The translations under genes were made by a program, and so were the position numbers. 64,000 bases of DNA from positions 1 to 64,000 of the forward strand of contig JAZQCK010000015.1 in the NCBI GenBank assembly GCA_045546255.1. The letters run 5' to 3'. Under the pieces are notes generated by a model. That model ran no database searches. It was not told the origin of the DNA and saw nothing but the letters and a program-made list of their open reading frames with translations. Of this stretch, positions 1 to 7,630 are shown one piece after another; position 1 is the stretch's first letter, and the number at the start of each line of letters is the position of its first letter. The DNA is from RGIG5612 sp045546255 (GTDB taxonomy: Bacteria > Bacillota > Clostridia > Lachnospirales > Lachnospiraceae).

Positions 1-137
1 GCGTGAAGCCCCCCTCAAGATGAGATATCCCATTCGAAAGAAGTAAGACCCCTTGAAGAGTACAAGGTAGATAGGGCAGAGGTGGAAGCACGGTAACGTG
101 TGTAGCTGACTGTTACTAATCGGTCGAGGGCTTGACC
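1..137 (+). rRNA. rrl: 23S ribosomal RNA, 3' end (partial)
   Basis: The first 137 bases match the conserved 3' end of bacterial 23S rRNA, including the segment that gives tgttactaatcggtcgaggg and the final cttgacc. The gene starts before the window. The mature 3' end is placed by similarity to other 23S genes, so it may be off by a base or two. A 5S gene would normally follow, but none is seen in the 130 bases before the first tRNA. Confidence 0.93.
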
Positions 138-267
138 AAAAAGAAAAGAAAAAGGAAACTGCGAAAGACGGCAGTGAGCAGGCTTGCCTGTGGAATTGAG
201 GTGACCTTTTTCGAAGTAGATACTTTTCTAATCTGTGTGAAATTTTGAAGGTATATACTTTCAATAA

Positions 268-339
268 TCCTCGATAGCTCAATGGTAGAGCACTCGGCTG
301 TTAACCGAGGGGTTGTAGGTTCGAGCCCTACTCGGGGAG
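268..339 (+). tRNA. tRNA-Asn (anticodon GTT)
   Basis: A 72-base cloverleaf folds by eye: acceptor TCCTCGA with TCGGGGA, a 4-bp D stem, anticodon stem ctcgg/ccgag around GTT, and T stem gtagg/cctac with loop ttcgagc. CCA is not encoded. It is the first of six tRNAs downstream of the rRNA genes and is probably co-transcribed with them. Confidence 0.96.
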
Positions 340-367
340 CTTTTTAATATATTTACTTACTTTTTAT

Positions 368-439
368 GGCCCCGTGGTCAAGCGGTTAAGACATCGCCCT
401 TTCACGGCGGTAACACGAGTTCGATTCTCGTCGGGGTCA
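368..439 (+). tRNA. tRNA-Glu (anticodon TTC)
   Basis: Acceptor GGCCCCG pairs with CGGGGTC, the anticodon loop is ctTTCac, and the T loop is ttcgatt. The length is 72 bases and CCA is not encoded. It lies 28 bases after tRNA-Asn. The 106 bases between it and tRNA-Thr hold no feature I can recognise. Confidence 0.96.
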
Positions 440-545
440 TTATGCCAAACTACTAAATTCGGTATTCACCTCACTAAGGGTTTGGCAGGGTACGCACTAA
501 GCTCAACCTTCGCCAATGGCTCGGTTTCACTAAGTGCTTCACCAC

Positions 546-618
546 GCCGATATGGCTCAATTGGCAGAGCAGCTGATTTGTAATCAGCAGGTTGAGGGTT
601 CGAGTCCCCCTATCGGCT
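546..618 (+). tRNA. tRNA-Thr (anticodon TGT)
   Basis: A 73-base cloverleaf with acceptor GCCGATA/TATCGGC, anticodon stem ctgat/atcag around TGT, and T loop ttcgagt. It is the third tRNA of the cluster and only four bases from the next one. Confidence 0.96.
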
Positions 619-622
619 TTTG

Positions 623-696
623 GGACCCTTAGCTCAGTTGGTTAGAGCAACCGGCTCATAACCGGTAAGTCCCGGGTTCGAGTCCCTGAGGGTCCA
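623..696 (+). tRNA. tRNA-Met (anticodon CAT)
   Basis: A 74-base cloverleaf with acceptor GGACCCT/AGGGTCC and anticodon stem accgg/ccggt around CAT. The T stem has one apparent C-T mismatch. The CAT anticodon also occurs in tRNA-Ile2, where the C is modified to lysidine. The first acceptor pair is a normal G-C, so this is not the initiator. I favour elongator Met but cannot rule out Ile2 from the sequence. Confidence 0.85.
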
Positions 697-730
697 TTCC
701 CTTCATTGGACTTGAAATATTAAATAATGT

Positions 731-804
731 GGCCCAGTGGCTCAGTTGGTTAGAGCGCCGCCCTGTCACGGCGGAGGTCGTGAGTTCGAGTCTCATCTGG
801 GTCG
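731..804 (+). tRNA. tRNA-Asp (anticodon GTC)
   Basis: A 74-base cloverleaf with acceptor GGCCCAG/CTGGGTC, anticodon stem ccgcc/ggcgg around GTC, and T stem gtgag/ctcat with a wobble pair. The discriminator base is G, as usual for tRNA-Asp. CCA is not encoded. Confidence 0.95.
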
Positions 805-870
805 TTTGAAGTCGATGGGGAGCAATGCTTTCTGTTGGCTTCCTACTTTAAGAGGTGTTTTACACCCCGT

Positions 871-954
871 GCCGCAGTGGCGGAACTGGCAGACGCGCGG
901 GACTTAAAATCCCGTTCTGGCAACAGAGTATCGGTTCGATTCCGATCTGCGGCA
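871..954 (+). tRNA. tRNA-Leu (anticodon TAA)
   Basis: An 84-base class II tRNA with a long variable arm (tctggcaacaga). Acceptor is GCCGCAG/CTGCGGC, anticodon stem cggga/tcccg around TAA, and T loop ttcgatt. It is the last tRNA of the cluster and a strong terminator follows it 35 bases later. Confidence 0.96.
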
Positions 955-988
955 CTTCCAAAGGAAAGCGAAATCGGAAGAAAAAGAG

Positions 989-1022
989 AACAGCCCATTA
1001 ATGAGGCTGTTTTCTTTTTCTT
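989..1022 (+). terminator. Rho-independent terminator of the rRNA-tRNA operon
   Basis: The stem AACAGCC/GGCTGTT with a nine-base loop is followed by a T-rich tract (ttctttttctttt). It ends the rRNA-tRNA transcription unit. Confidence 0.85.
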
Positions 1023-1030
1023 TTGATTAC

Positions 1031-1219
1031 ATTTTCCGCAGGAAAAAGCATAAGCAGGCATTGCCTGCGAATGTGCTTTCCTTTGGGAAGTACCGCAGTT
1101 TTGCGAAGCAAAATGCAAGGCGACGTGCATAGCATGTCGCCTTGCGGCTTTTCTCAATAAGCACCGCATGTATTTTCCGCAGGAAAATGCATGAGCAAGC
1201 TTTGCCTGCGAATGTGCTT
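1031..1219. repeat. Palindrome-rich intergenic repeat block
   Basis: Two direct repeats of 48 bases (1031-1078 and 1172-1219) match at 44 positions. Each holds two small palindromes: tttccgcaggaaa, and gcaggcattgcctgc or its diverged copy. Between them, 1115-1145 is a 14-bp hairpin (GCAAGGCGAC plus four more pairs, one of them G-T) with a three-base loop. There is no T-run, so it is not a simple terminator. The 1023-1375 gap otherwise holds only AT-rich sequence and a possible -10 box (TATAAT, 1348-1353) before the next gene. The pattern resembles dispersed palindromic repeat families; this is inference. Confidence 0.7.
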
Positions 1220-1375
1220 GTCTTATTAATAATATATTACATATCCTTAAAATTTTTTTGAATTTCGGCAATATTATCTATTCCTTTTTGAGCAGAATGA
1301 GGTACAATATATAGGCTATGTTTTCATAGTGAAGAAGTGTGTCGTTTTATAATAAGGAAGCTGTAAGGAACTTTG

Positions 1376-4300
1376 ATGGAAAACGAAAAAGATATCAATA
1401 TCTTGAATGAGGAAACAAACGAACAGATGCCAGAAACGGAAGCTGCAGAAGTAGTAGATGCAGTGGAAGAGTCTGAAGATATAGTTAGCGATTCTGTTGA
1501 GGAAGTAGCTGAGTCTGTTCCTGAAGAGGAATCTGAATCAGTACCGGAAGTTACTTCTGATGTAGAATTATTAGATTCTGCAGAAAAGGAAGAATCAGTA
1601 CCGGAAGCAGTATCAGAAGAAAAGCCGGAAGAAGATCAATCTCAAGAAGAAACCGCTGAGGTGGAAGAGGGGGCGACATCCGCACCTGAAATCGCAGCGG
1701 CTACTGCAGCAGGCAGTGTTGGCTTCTTTGGAAAACTTCTTTCCGGGCTGAAGGGAATCTTTGGTTCAACAGAAACAGCAGTCGATGAAAAGACAGCAGA
1801 AGTTACAGAAACAGTTGCTGAATCAGTTGAAGAGGCAGTGGAAGAAACTGCTGAGACTGTAGAAGAAACTGCAGAGGCTACAGAAGAAGCAGTAGAAGAA
1901 ACAGTTGCAGAAGCGGAAGTGGATTCCGAGGAAGAAACTGTAGAGGTTGCAGAGACTGAGGCTGAGGAAGAAACTGCGGAAACAGAAGAAGTTGCCGAGG
2001 CTGAGGAAGAGGCTGTAGAGGCTACAGAGACTGAGGCGGAGGAAGAAACAGCCGAAACAACAGAAAACGAATCTGAGGATACATCTTCAAAGGAGGCAGA
2101 CTCTGAGGTTGAGGAAACTGCGGAAAAATTAGAAGAAGCAGAAGCTGTAGAGGAAACTGCAGAAGAATCAGAAGAAACAGAAACTGAAGACGAATCTGCA
2201 GAAGAGGTTGAATCAAAATCTGCAGAAACGGCTGCAGAGGAAGAGACAACTGAAGAAATAAAATCTGAAGAAGAGACAATCGAAACTGAAAGCAATGAAG
2301 AACCGTCTGAAGAAACTGTAGAAGCAGAAGAAGAGACAATAGAAGAAACAAAAGAAGAGACTGCAGCTCCGGCAATCGCAGCGGCTACTGCAGCGGGCAG
2401 TGTTGGCTTCTTTGGAAAACTTCTTTCCGGGCTGAAGGGAATCTTTGGTTCAACAGAAACAGCAGTCGATGAAAAGACAGCAGAAGTTACAGAAACAGTT
2501 GCTGAAACAGTAGAAGAGGCAGTGGAAGAAACTGCTGAGATTGTAGAAGAAACTGCTGAGGCTACAGAAGAAGCAGTAGAAGAAACAGCTGCAGAAGCTG
2601 AAGTGGATTCCGAGGAAGAAACTGTAGAGGTTGCAGAGACTGAGGCTGGGGAAGAAACTGCGGAAACAGAAGAAGTTGCAGACTCCGAGGAAGAAGCTGT
2701 AGAGGCTACAGAGACTGAGGCGGAGGAAGAAACAGCCGAAACAATAGAAAGCGAATCTGAGGATACATCTTCAGAGGAGGCAGCCTCTGAGGTTGAAGAA
2801 ACTGCGGAAGAATTAGAAGAAGCAGAAGCTGTAGAGGAAACTGCAGAAGAATCAGAAGAAACAGAAGCTGAAGACGAATCTGCAGAAGAGACCGAATTAG
2901 AATCTGAAGAAACTGCTGCAGAGGAAGCGACAACTGAAGCAGAAACTATAGAATCCAAAAACGAAGAAGAACCGACTGAAGAAGCTGTAGAGGCAGAGGA
3001 TGAGACGACAGAAGAAGTGACAGAAGAAGCTTCTGAAGAAACAGTTCGGGAATTTGAGGAAAAGACTGTTGAGGAAGAAACTACAGAAGAGTCTGCGGCT
3101 CCGGCAATTGCTACAGCAGCTGCTGTAGGCAGTGTCGGCTTCTTTGGAAAACTCCTTTCTGGGCTGAAGGGAATCTTTGGTAAAACAGAAACAGCAGTCG
3201 CTGAAAAAACAGTAGAAGATACAGAAACCGTTGCGGAATCAGTGGAAGAGGCAGTGGAAGAAACTGCCGAGACTACAAAAGAAGCAGTAGAAGAAACAGT
3301 TGCTGAAGCAGCGGAAGAAGCCGAAGTGGGCTCCGAGGAAGAAACTGCAGAGGTTACAGAAACTGAGCCAGAGGAGGAAGCACTGGGAACAGAAGAAGTT
3401 GCCGACTCCGAGGAAGAAGTTGCAGAAACGACAGAAACGGAATCTGAAGAAGAAACAGCAGAAACGGAAGAAGTCGAGACTGAGGAAGCAACCGCAGAAA
3501 CGACAGAAACTGAGTCTGAGGATGCATCTTCAGAAGAGAAAGAAACGGAAGCTGAAGAGATTACAGAAGAACCAGAAGCTGTAGAGGAATCTGCAGAAGA
3601 GGTTGAATCAGGAACAGAAGAATCAGATGCAGAGGAAGTATCAACTGAAGAAGAACCTGTAAAAGAGACAGTCGAATCCGAAGGCGAAGAAGAAGCATCT
3701 GAAGAAACTGCAGAAACAAAAGCTGAAGAAACGACAGAAGAAGTGACAGAAGAAACTTCTGAAGAAACTTCACAAGAATCTGCGGAAGAACCAGCAGAAG
3801 AAAAAGCAGAAGCTGAATCTGACGGAACAGCAATTGCCGCTGCGGTTGCTTTAGCGCCGGTACTGGATGAAAAGGCGAAGGCTAAGCTGGCCAAAAAGCA
3901 GGCTAGAGAACAAAAAGCAATCGAGCAGCAGGCGAAATACTTAGCAAAAGTAGAAAGAAAGGCAGCAAAGAAAGCTGCGCAGTCTACAGGAGTTAAGGTT
4001 GTAAAAGGCTTTTTCAAAGGAGTAGGTATTACCCTTCTTGTTTTGGTAAGCATCGTGGTTTTAGCTGCCGCCTTTGCAGCAGGAACTGTTCTTGGTATTG
4101 CACAGACTGCACCGCCGATGACGAAAGAAGATGTGTATCCGACGATGTATCCGACCAACGTGCTGGATGTGGATGGAAATCTGGTAGCCAAGCTGACGAC
4201 AGACGGTTCCAATCGTGCAGAACTGACCGCGGAGGAAATCACAGATAATATCCGCTACTCCGTCATAGATATCGAAGATGAACGTTTCTATGATCATAAA

Positions 4301-6526
4301 GGTGTTGATATTAGGGGAATCCTGCGTGCCGTCAGGACGAACTTGAGTTCCGACCGTAGTGAGGGAGCATCCACCATTACGCAGCAGTTGATCAAGAATG
4401 CAGTGTTTGCAGGTGGTATGGAAGATACCTTAAGGGATCGGGTGATCCGTAAGATCCGCGAGTGGAAACTGGCGTTGGATCTGGAAAAACAGATGACGAA
4501 AGAAGAGATTCTGGTCACCTATCTCAACACGATCAACCTAGGGTCCGGCGTCTATGGTGTAAAGCAGGCTTCACGTTACTATTACAATAAAGAAATGGCG
4601 GATTTGAGCATTTCTGAGAGTGCAGTATTAGCTGCCATCACTCAGAATCCGAGCGCCAATAACCCATACAGACATCCGGAGAAGAATCGTGAACGTCAGA
4701 TTCTGGTTCTGAATAAAATGCTGGAATTAGGACATATTACGCAGGCTCAGTATGATGATGCTTTTGCTGATATGGATGTTTATAACCGGATCAAAACGGT
4801 CGTTGATGCAAAGCAGGGCGCAACGGTTTATTCCTACTTTACCGATTCCATGCTCGAGCAGGTTCTGAAGGATCTTCAGGAACAGTGCGGCTACTCCGAA
4901 GAAGAGGCGGAAAAACTGCTGTATGCAGGAGGCCTTACGATTTATTCCACTCAGAATCCGACAGTTCAGGCTATCGTCGATGAAGAGATGAACGATCCGA
5001 ACAATTACCTGTGGACAGTACAGAGCTATTCCATCATATGGAATATGTCGGTACAGAAGGCCGATGGAACGACAGAAAACTACGACCAAAACATGCTGTC
5101 CTCCTATCACAGAGAGACCCTGGGACAGACTTGGTACAAGATGGACTACTGGTCGACGGCAGATGCCGACGCAGCCATCAATGAATATAAAAATGCTGTT
5201 TTAGATGAAGGTGATACGATCCTGACAGAGACCGTCCTTTATCCGATTCAGCCACAGGTTTCTTTTTCCGTCATGGACTACACAAATGGCCACGTGCTGG
5301 CCGTTAATGGTGGACGAGGAGAAAAGACTGCAAACCTGACATTAAGCCGTGCAACAGATACCTTCCGTCAGCCGGGATCAACCTTCAAGCCGCTGGCATC
5401 CTTCGGACCGGCGATCGATATGGGCAGGGCATCGCTTGAGACGACGATCGTTGATGAGCCATTTACCTATCCATATTCCGACGGCAAACAGGTTCGAAAC
5501 TGGTGGGGCGAGAAATATCGCGGTACCTCAACCGTGCGTGACGGCATCCGCGACTCTATGAATATTGTTGCGGTTAAGAACCTGAATCGTATCGGACCTG
5601 AAAACGTGATTCCATATCTGCAGAAAATGGGCTTTTCAACGATCACGGAGCAGGATGCAAACCTTGCAACGGCGTTAGGCGGCCTGACCTATGGTGTATC
5701 AAACTTAGAGCTTTGCGCAGCTTATGGCATGATCGCAAATAAGGGTGTTTATATTGAGCCATCCTTCTATACCAAGATATTGAATTATGACGGTTCCGTT
5801 CTTATGGAGCGTAAGCCGAAAACGGAGCAGGTCTATCAGGAATATACGACAACTTTGCTGATCCAGGCACTTCAGGATGTTGTAAACAGCGGTACTGGTA
5901 CAGGATGTAACTTCTGGACAGCTCCTCTTGCGGGCAAGACAGGAACAACGAATGATAACCGTGATATCTGGTTTGCAGGCTTTATTCCGAATGGACTTTG
6001 CAGCTGCATCTGGATGGGACAGGATGATAACGCAACACTGTGGAATTCCAACCTGCACCAGGCTATCTATTCCAAGACAATGGGACGCATCGTGGAAGCA
6101 CTTGGAAAACAGGGCGGATACTTTGAAGGACCGTCTCAGGAGATCAAGTGTATCTGTAAGGATACGGGAATGCTGGCGACAGAAAACTGTACCAACACAG
6201 AGATTCGCTTCTATAATTTCGGCGCCGGACCGACCGGCTATTGTCCGACGCATCCGGTAAAAGGAAAGCCAACGGACGAGGAAGACGATTCGTCGACCAA
6301 GAAGGATGAGACGAAGAAGCCGACCACGAAGCCGACCACGAAACCTGCGCAGCCGGAAACAACGAAGCAGCCGGAAACAACGAAGCAGCCGGAGACACAG
6401 CCATCAAGCTCAGAGACGCAGACGCAGCCATCAAGCTCAGAGACGCAGCCATCAGGCGGAGGTGGTGGAGAGCCGCCATCAGATACGTCACAAGAGCCTG
6501 TGGCAAATGACAACAATGGAGGCTGA
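1376..6526 (+). CDS. Class A penicillin-binding protein (PBP1A type) with giant acidic repeat N-terminus
   Basis: This bifunctional peptidoglycan synthase polymerises lipid II and cross-links the peptides on the outer face of the membrane. The first ~870 residues are predicted cytoplasmic and very rich in Glu, Ala, Thr and Val. They hold three copies of a GSVGFFGKLLSGLKGIFG segment near residues 113, 341 and 585. A Lys/Ala-rich stretch leads into one membrane helix (about 882-908). The glycosyltransferase domain follows (EDERFYDHKG, first Glu near residue 967), then the transpeptidase with STFK (Ser1335), SMN and KTGTT (Lys1521). The tail is Pro/Thr/Ser-rich. At 1716 residues it is about twice the usual length. 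The ATG at 1376 lies 5 bases after AAGGAA and is preferred to the TTG at 1373. It forms a single-gene unit with its own terminator. Confidence 0.93.
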   Translation: MENEKDINILNEETNEQMPETEAAEVVDAVEESEDIVSDSVEEVAESVPEEESESVPEVTSDVELLDSAEKEESVPEAVSEEKPEEDQSQEETAEVEEGATSAPEIAAATAAGSVGFFGKLLSGLKGIFGSTETAVDEKTAEVTETVAESVEEAVEETAETVEETAEATEEAVEETVAEAEVDSEEETVEVAETEAEEETAETEEVAEAEEEAVEATETEAEEETAETTENESEDTSSKEADSEVEETAEKLEEAEAVEETAEESEETETEDESAEEVESKSAETAAEEETTEEIKSEEETIETESNEEPSEETVEAEEETIEETKEETAAPAIAAATAAGSVGFFGKLLSGLKGIFGSTETAVDEKTAEVTETVAETVEEAVEETAEIVEETAEATEEAVEETAAEAEVDSEEETVEVAETEAGEETAETEEVADSEEEAVEATETEAEEETAETIESESEDTSSEEAASEVEETAEELEEAEAVEETAEESEETEAEDESAEETELESEETAAEEATTEAETIESKNEEEPTEEAVEAEDETTEEVTEEASEETVREFEEKTVEEETTEESAAPAIATAAAVGSVGFFGKLLSGLKGIFGKTETAVAEKTVEDTETVAESVEEAVEETAETTKEAVEETVAEAAEEAEVGSEEETAEVTETEPEEEALGTEEVADSEEEVAETTETESEEETAETEEVETEEATAETTETESEDASSEEKETEAEEITEEPEAVEESAEEVESGTEESDAEEVSTEEEPVKETVESEGEEEASEETAETKAEETTEEVTEETSEETSQESAEEPAEEKAEAESDGTAIAAAVALAPVLDEKAKAKLAKKQAREQKAIEQQAKYLAKVERKAAKKAAQSTGVKVVKGFFKGVGITLLVLVSIVVLAAAFAAGTVLGIAQTAPPMTKEDVYPTMYPTNVLDVDGNLVAKLTTDGSNRAELTAEEITDNIRYSVIDIEDERFYDHKGVDIRGILRAVRTNLSSDRSEGASTITQQLIKNAVFAGGMEDTLRDRVIRKIREWKLALDLEKQMTKEEILVTYLNTINLGSGVYGVKQASRYYYNKEMADLSISESAVLAAITQNPSANNPYRHPEKNRERQILVLNKMLELGHITQAQYDDAFADMDVYNRIKTVVDAKQGATVYSYFTDSMLEQVLKDLQEQCGYSEEEAEKLLYAGGLTIYSTQNPTVQAIVDEEMNDPNNYLWTVQSYSIIWNMSVQKADGTTENYDQNMLSSYHRETLGQTWYKMDYWSTADADAAINEYKNAVLDEGDTILTETVLYPIQPQVSFSVMDYTNGHVLAVNGGRGEKTANLTLSRATDTFRQPGSTFKPLASFGPAIDMGRASLETTIVDEPFTYPYSDGKQVRNWWGEKYRGTSTVRDGIRDSMNIVAVKNLNRIGPENVIPYLQKMGFSTITEQDANLATALGGLTYGVSNLELCAAYGMIANKGVYIEPSFYTKILNYDGSVLMERKPKTEQVYQEYTTTLLIQALQDVVNSGTGTGCNFWTAPLAGKTGTTNDNRDIWFAGFIPNGLCSCIWMGQDDNATLWNSNLHQAIYSKTMGRIVEALGKQGGYFEGPSQEIKCICKDTGMLATENCTNTEIRFYNFGAGPTGYCPTHPVKGKPTDEEDDSSTKKDETKKPTTKPTTKPAQPETTKQPETTKQPETQPSSSETQTQPSSSETQPSGGGGGEPPSDTSQEPVANDNNGG
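1676..3825 (+). repeat. Three ~0.7-kb in-gene tandem repeats
   Basis: Three units start near 1676, 2370 and 3101. Each opens with the codons for APxIAxATAxGSVGFFGK and continues as an acidic E/A/T/V tract. Spacing of the anchor motif is 684 and 732 bases. Units 1 and 2 are identical over roughly 110 bases after the anchor, so that duplication is recent or homogenised. Unit 3 is more diverged. The biased codons leave long open frames on the opposite strand that are not genes. Confidence 0.88.
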
Positions 6527-6547
6527 AAAGACTTAATTGTAACAGCA

Positions 6548-6590
6548 AGGTGCAGCAGCGGTTATAAAAACCGCTCCTGCACCTTTTTTT
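6548..6590 (+). terminator. Rho-independent terminator after the PBP gene
   Basis: A long stem (GGTGCAG then AGCGGTT, paired with AACCGCT then CTGCACC, one bulge) is followed directly by seven T residues. It separates the PBP gene from the riboswitch-controlled xpt unit. Confidence 0.93.
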
Positions 6591-6637
6591 GGTCTTCAGA
6601 TCAGGCTCGGATTTAGCCGAAATACGCCCGATAGCAA

Positions 6638-6666
6638 TTGACTTTTAAGGACGGGAATGATAGTAT
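6638..6666 (+). promoter_or_regulatory. Probable promoter of xpt leader
   Basis: TTGACT (6638-6643), a 17-base spacer and TAGTAT (6661-6666) resemble a sigma-A promoter. It would start transcription about 75 bases before the riboswitch aptamer. A weaker alternative, TTGATG-17-GAATAT (6699-6727), lies closer. Confidence 0.45.
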
Positions 6667-6746
6667 TCTTTCATGGTTGTTTACGCTGTGGATAACGGTT
6701 GATGAACAACTTTGAGGATGAGAATATTGATAATAAAATAGGGATT

Positions 6747-6842
6747 CCAGTATAGTTTTGGATAGTGACTGTTTTGAGCGGAAAGGCTCACCACGCAGGC
6801 CCAAAAGTTTCTACCGTAACGCCTAGAAGTTACGACTACTGG
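6747..6842 (+). promoter_or_regulatory. Purine riboswitch (guanine/xanthine-type), enlarged P2 arm
   Basis: The core of the purine riboswitch is visible. The J2/3 strand reads gtttctacc, the P3 stem is gtaac/gttac, and the J3/1 strand reads gacta. P1 is short: CCAG/CTGG, extendable to CCAGTA/TACTGG. The C in gaCta is at the position that selects guanine-class rather than adenine-class ligands. P2 is TTTTGG/CCAAAA, but the loop it closes is about 35 bases long with its own hairpin (TGAGC/GCTCA), where typical aptamers have a seven-base loop. It lies directly upstream of xpt, a purine salvage gene. The assignment is by eye from the family consensus. Confidence 0.82.
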
Positions 6843-6855
6843 CTCAAGGAAAGAT

Positions 6856-6905
6856 CGAGACCAGACAAGGCTTATTTGGCTATTTAGATGCGTCTCGTTT
6901 TTTGT
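6856..6905 (+). terminator. Riboswitch expression-platform terminator
   Basis: CGAGAC (6856-6861) pairs with GTCTCG (6892-6897), followed by ttttttgtttt. It sits between the aptamer and xpt, so ligand-bound RNA would be expected to terminate here. The loop is about 30 bases and may fold further. Confidence 0.7.
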
Positions 6906-6940
6906 TTTATTGTCAATCTTCAAAAGGGGATGAGTACGAC

Positions 6941-7525
6941 ATGAAGGCTTTGGAAGAAAAAATTCTTAAAGAAGGAAAAGTTTACCCGGGGAATGTTCTT
7001 AAGGTGGGCTCTTTCCTGAATCATCAGATCGATGTCGAATTCATGGAAGAAATCGGCAGAGAGTTTCATTCCTTATTTCAAAACGAGAAAATTACAAAGG
7101 TACTTACGATAGAGACTTCAGGTATTCCGGTTGCATGTTTTGCCGCAATCAATTTCGGGGTACCTGTTCTTTTTGCAAAAAAACACCAGACCAACAACCT
7201 TTCGGACGACTGCTACTGCGTGGGAATTCATTCCTATACGCACGGAAATGATTATCAGGCCAGGATCGAAAAGAAGTATCTGACAAGTGACGATACTGTT
7301 CTTTTGATTGATGATTTCCTTGCAAATGGAGCGGCACTTGAAGGTCTTTTAGACTTGGTAGAGCAGGCGGGGGCCAAATGTGTCGGCTGTGGAATCGTGA
7401 TTGAAAAGGCCTTTCAGGAAGGTGGAAAAAGACTTCGCGATCAGGGCATCCGCGTAGAAAGTCTTGCCCGTATCAAAGCCATGTATGATGATGGACGTTT
7501 GGAGTTTGTATCGGAAGAAGACTGA
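6941..7525 (+). CDS. xpt: Xanthine phosphoribosyltransferase
   Basis: The enzyme makes XMP from xanthine and PRPP in cytoplasmic purine salvage. The protein is 194 residues, the usual length for Xpt, and collinear with the family from MKALEEKILKEGKV onward. The PRPP-binding loop is VLLIDDFLANGAA, with the Asp pair at residues 124-125. The ATG at 6941 lies 10 bases after AAGGGGA; an in-frame upstream start at 6902 has no ribosome site and falls in the terminator. The upstream purine riboswitch predicts repression when guanine or a related base is plentiful. The purine nucleoside transporter genes downstream fit the same role. Confidence 0.93.
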   Translation: MKALEEKILKEGKVYPGNVLKVGSFLNHQIDVEFMEEIGREFHSLFQNEKITKVLTIETSGIPVACFAAINFGVPVLFAKKHQTNNLSDDCYCVGIHSYTHGNDYQARIEKKYLTSDDTVLLIDDFLANGAALEGLLDLVEQAGAKCVGCGIVIEKAFQEGGKRLRDQGIRVESLARIKAMYDDGRLEFVSEED

Positions 7526-7630
7526 GTTAGTACGGTCTTAGAGCTTCATACTTATTGATATATACCCGCTGATCTAAGCGGCCTTATATATAACTTGTCT
7601 TAGTAGTATTTTTTAGGAGGAAACACAGAA

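Noticed and set aside
374..583. A 69-codon frame across tRNA-Glu and tRNA-Thr
   Set aside because: It is made of tRNA sequence and has no ribosome site.
843..1271. A 142-codon minus-strand frame over tRNA-Leu and the repeat block
   Set aside because: It covers a tRNA, a terminator and palindromic repeats; the repeated peptide (AHAFSCGK) comes from the DNA repeats.
2022..3833. Several Leu-rich minus-strand and Lys-rich plus-strand frames in the PBP repeats
   Set aside because: They are frame shadows of the same acidic repeats and recur with each repeat unit.
1642..4242. An 866-codon open frame on the minus strand (Ser/Val-rich)
   Set aside because: It is the mirror of the GAA/GCA/ACA-rich repeat codons of the PBP gene. 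It has no ribosome site, low complexity and no recognisable domain.
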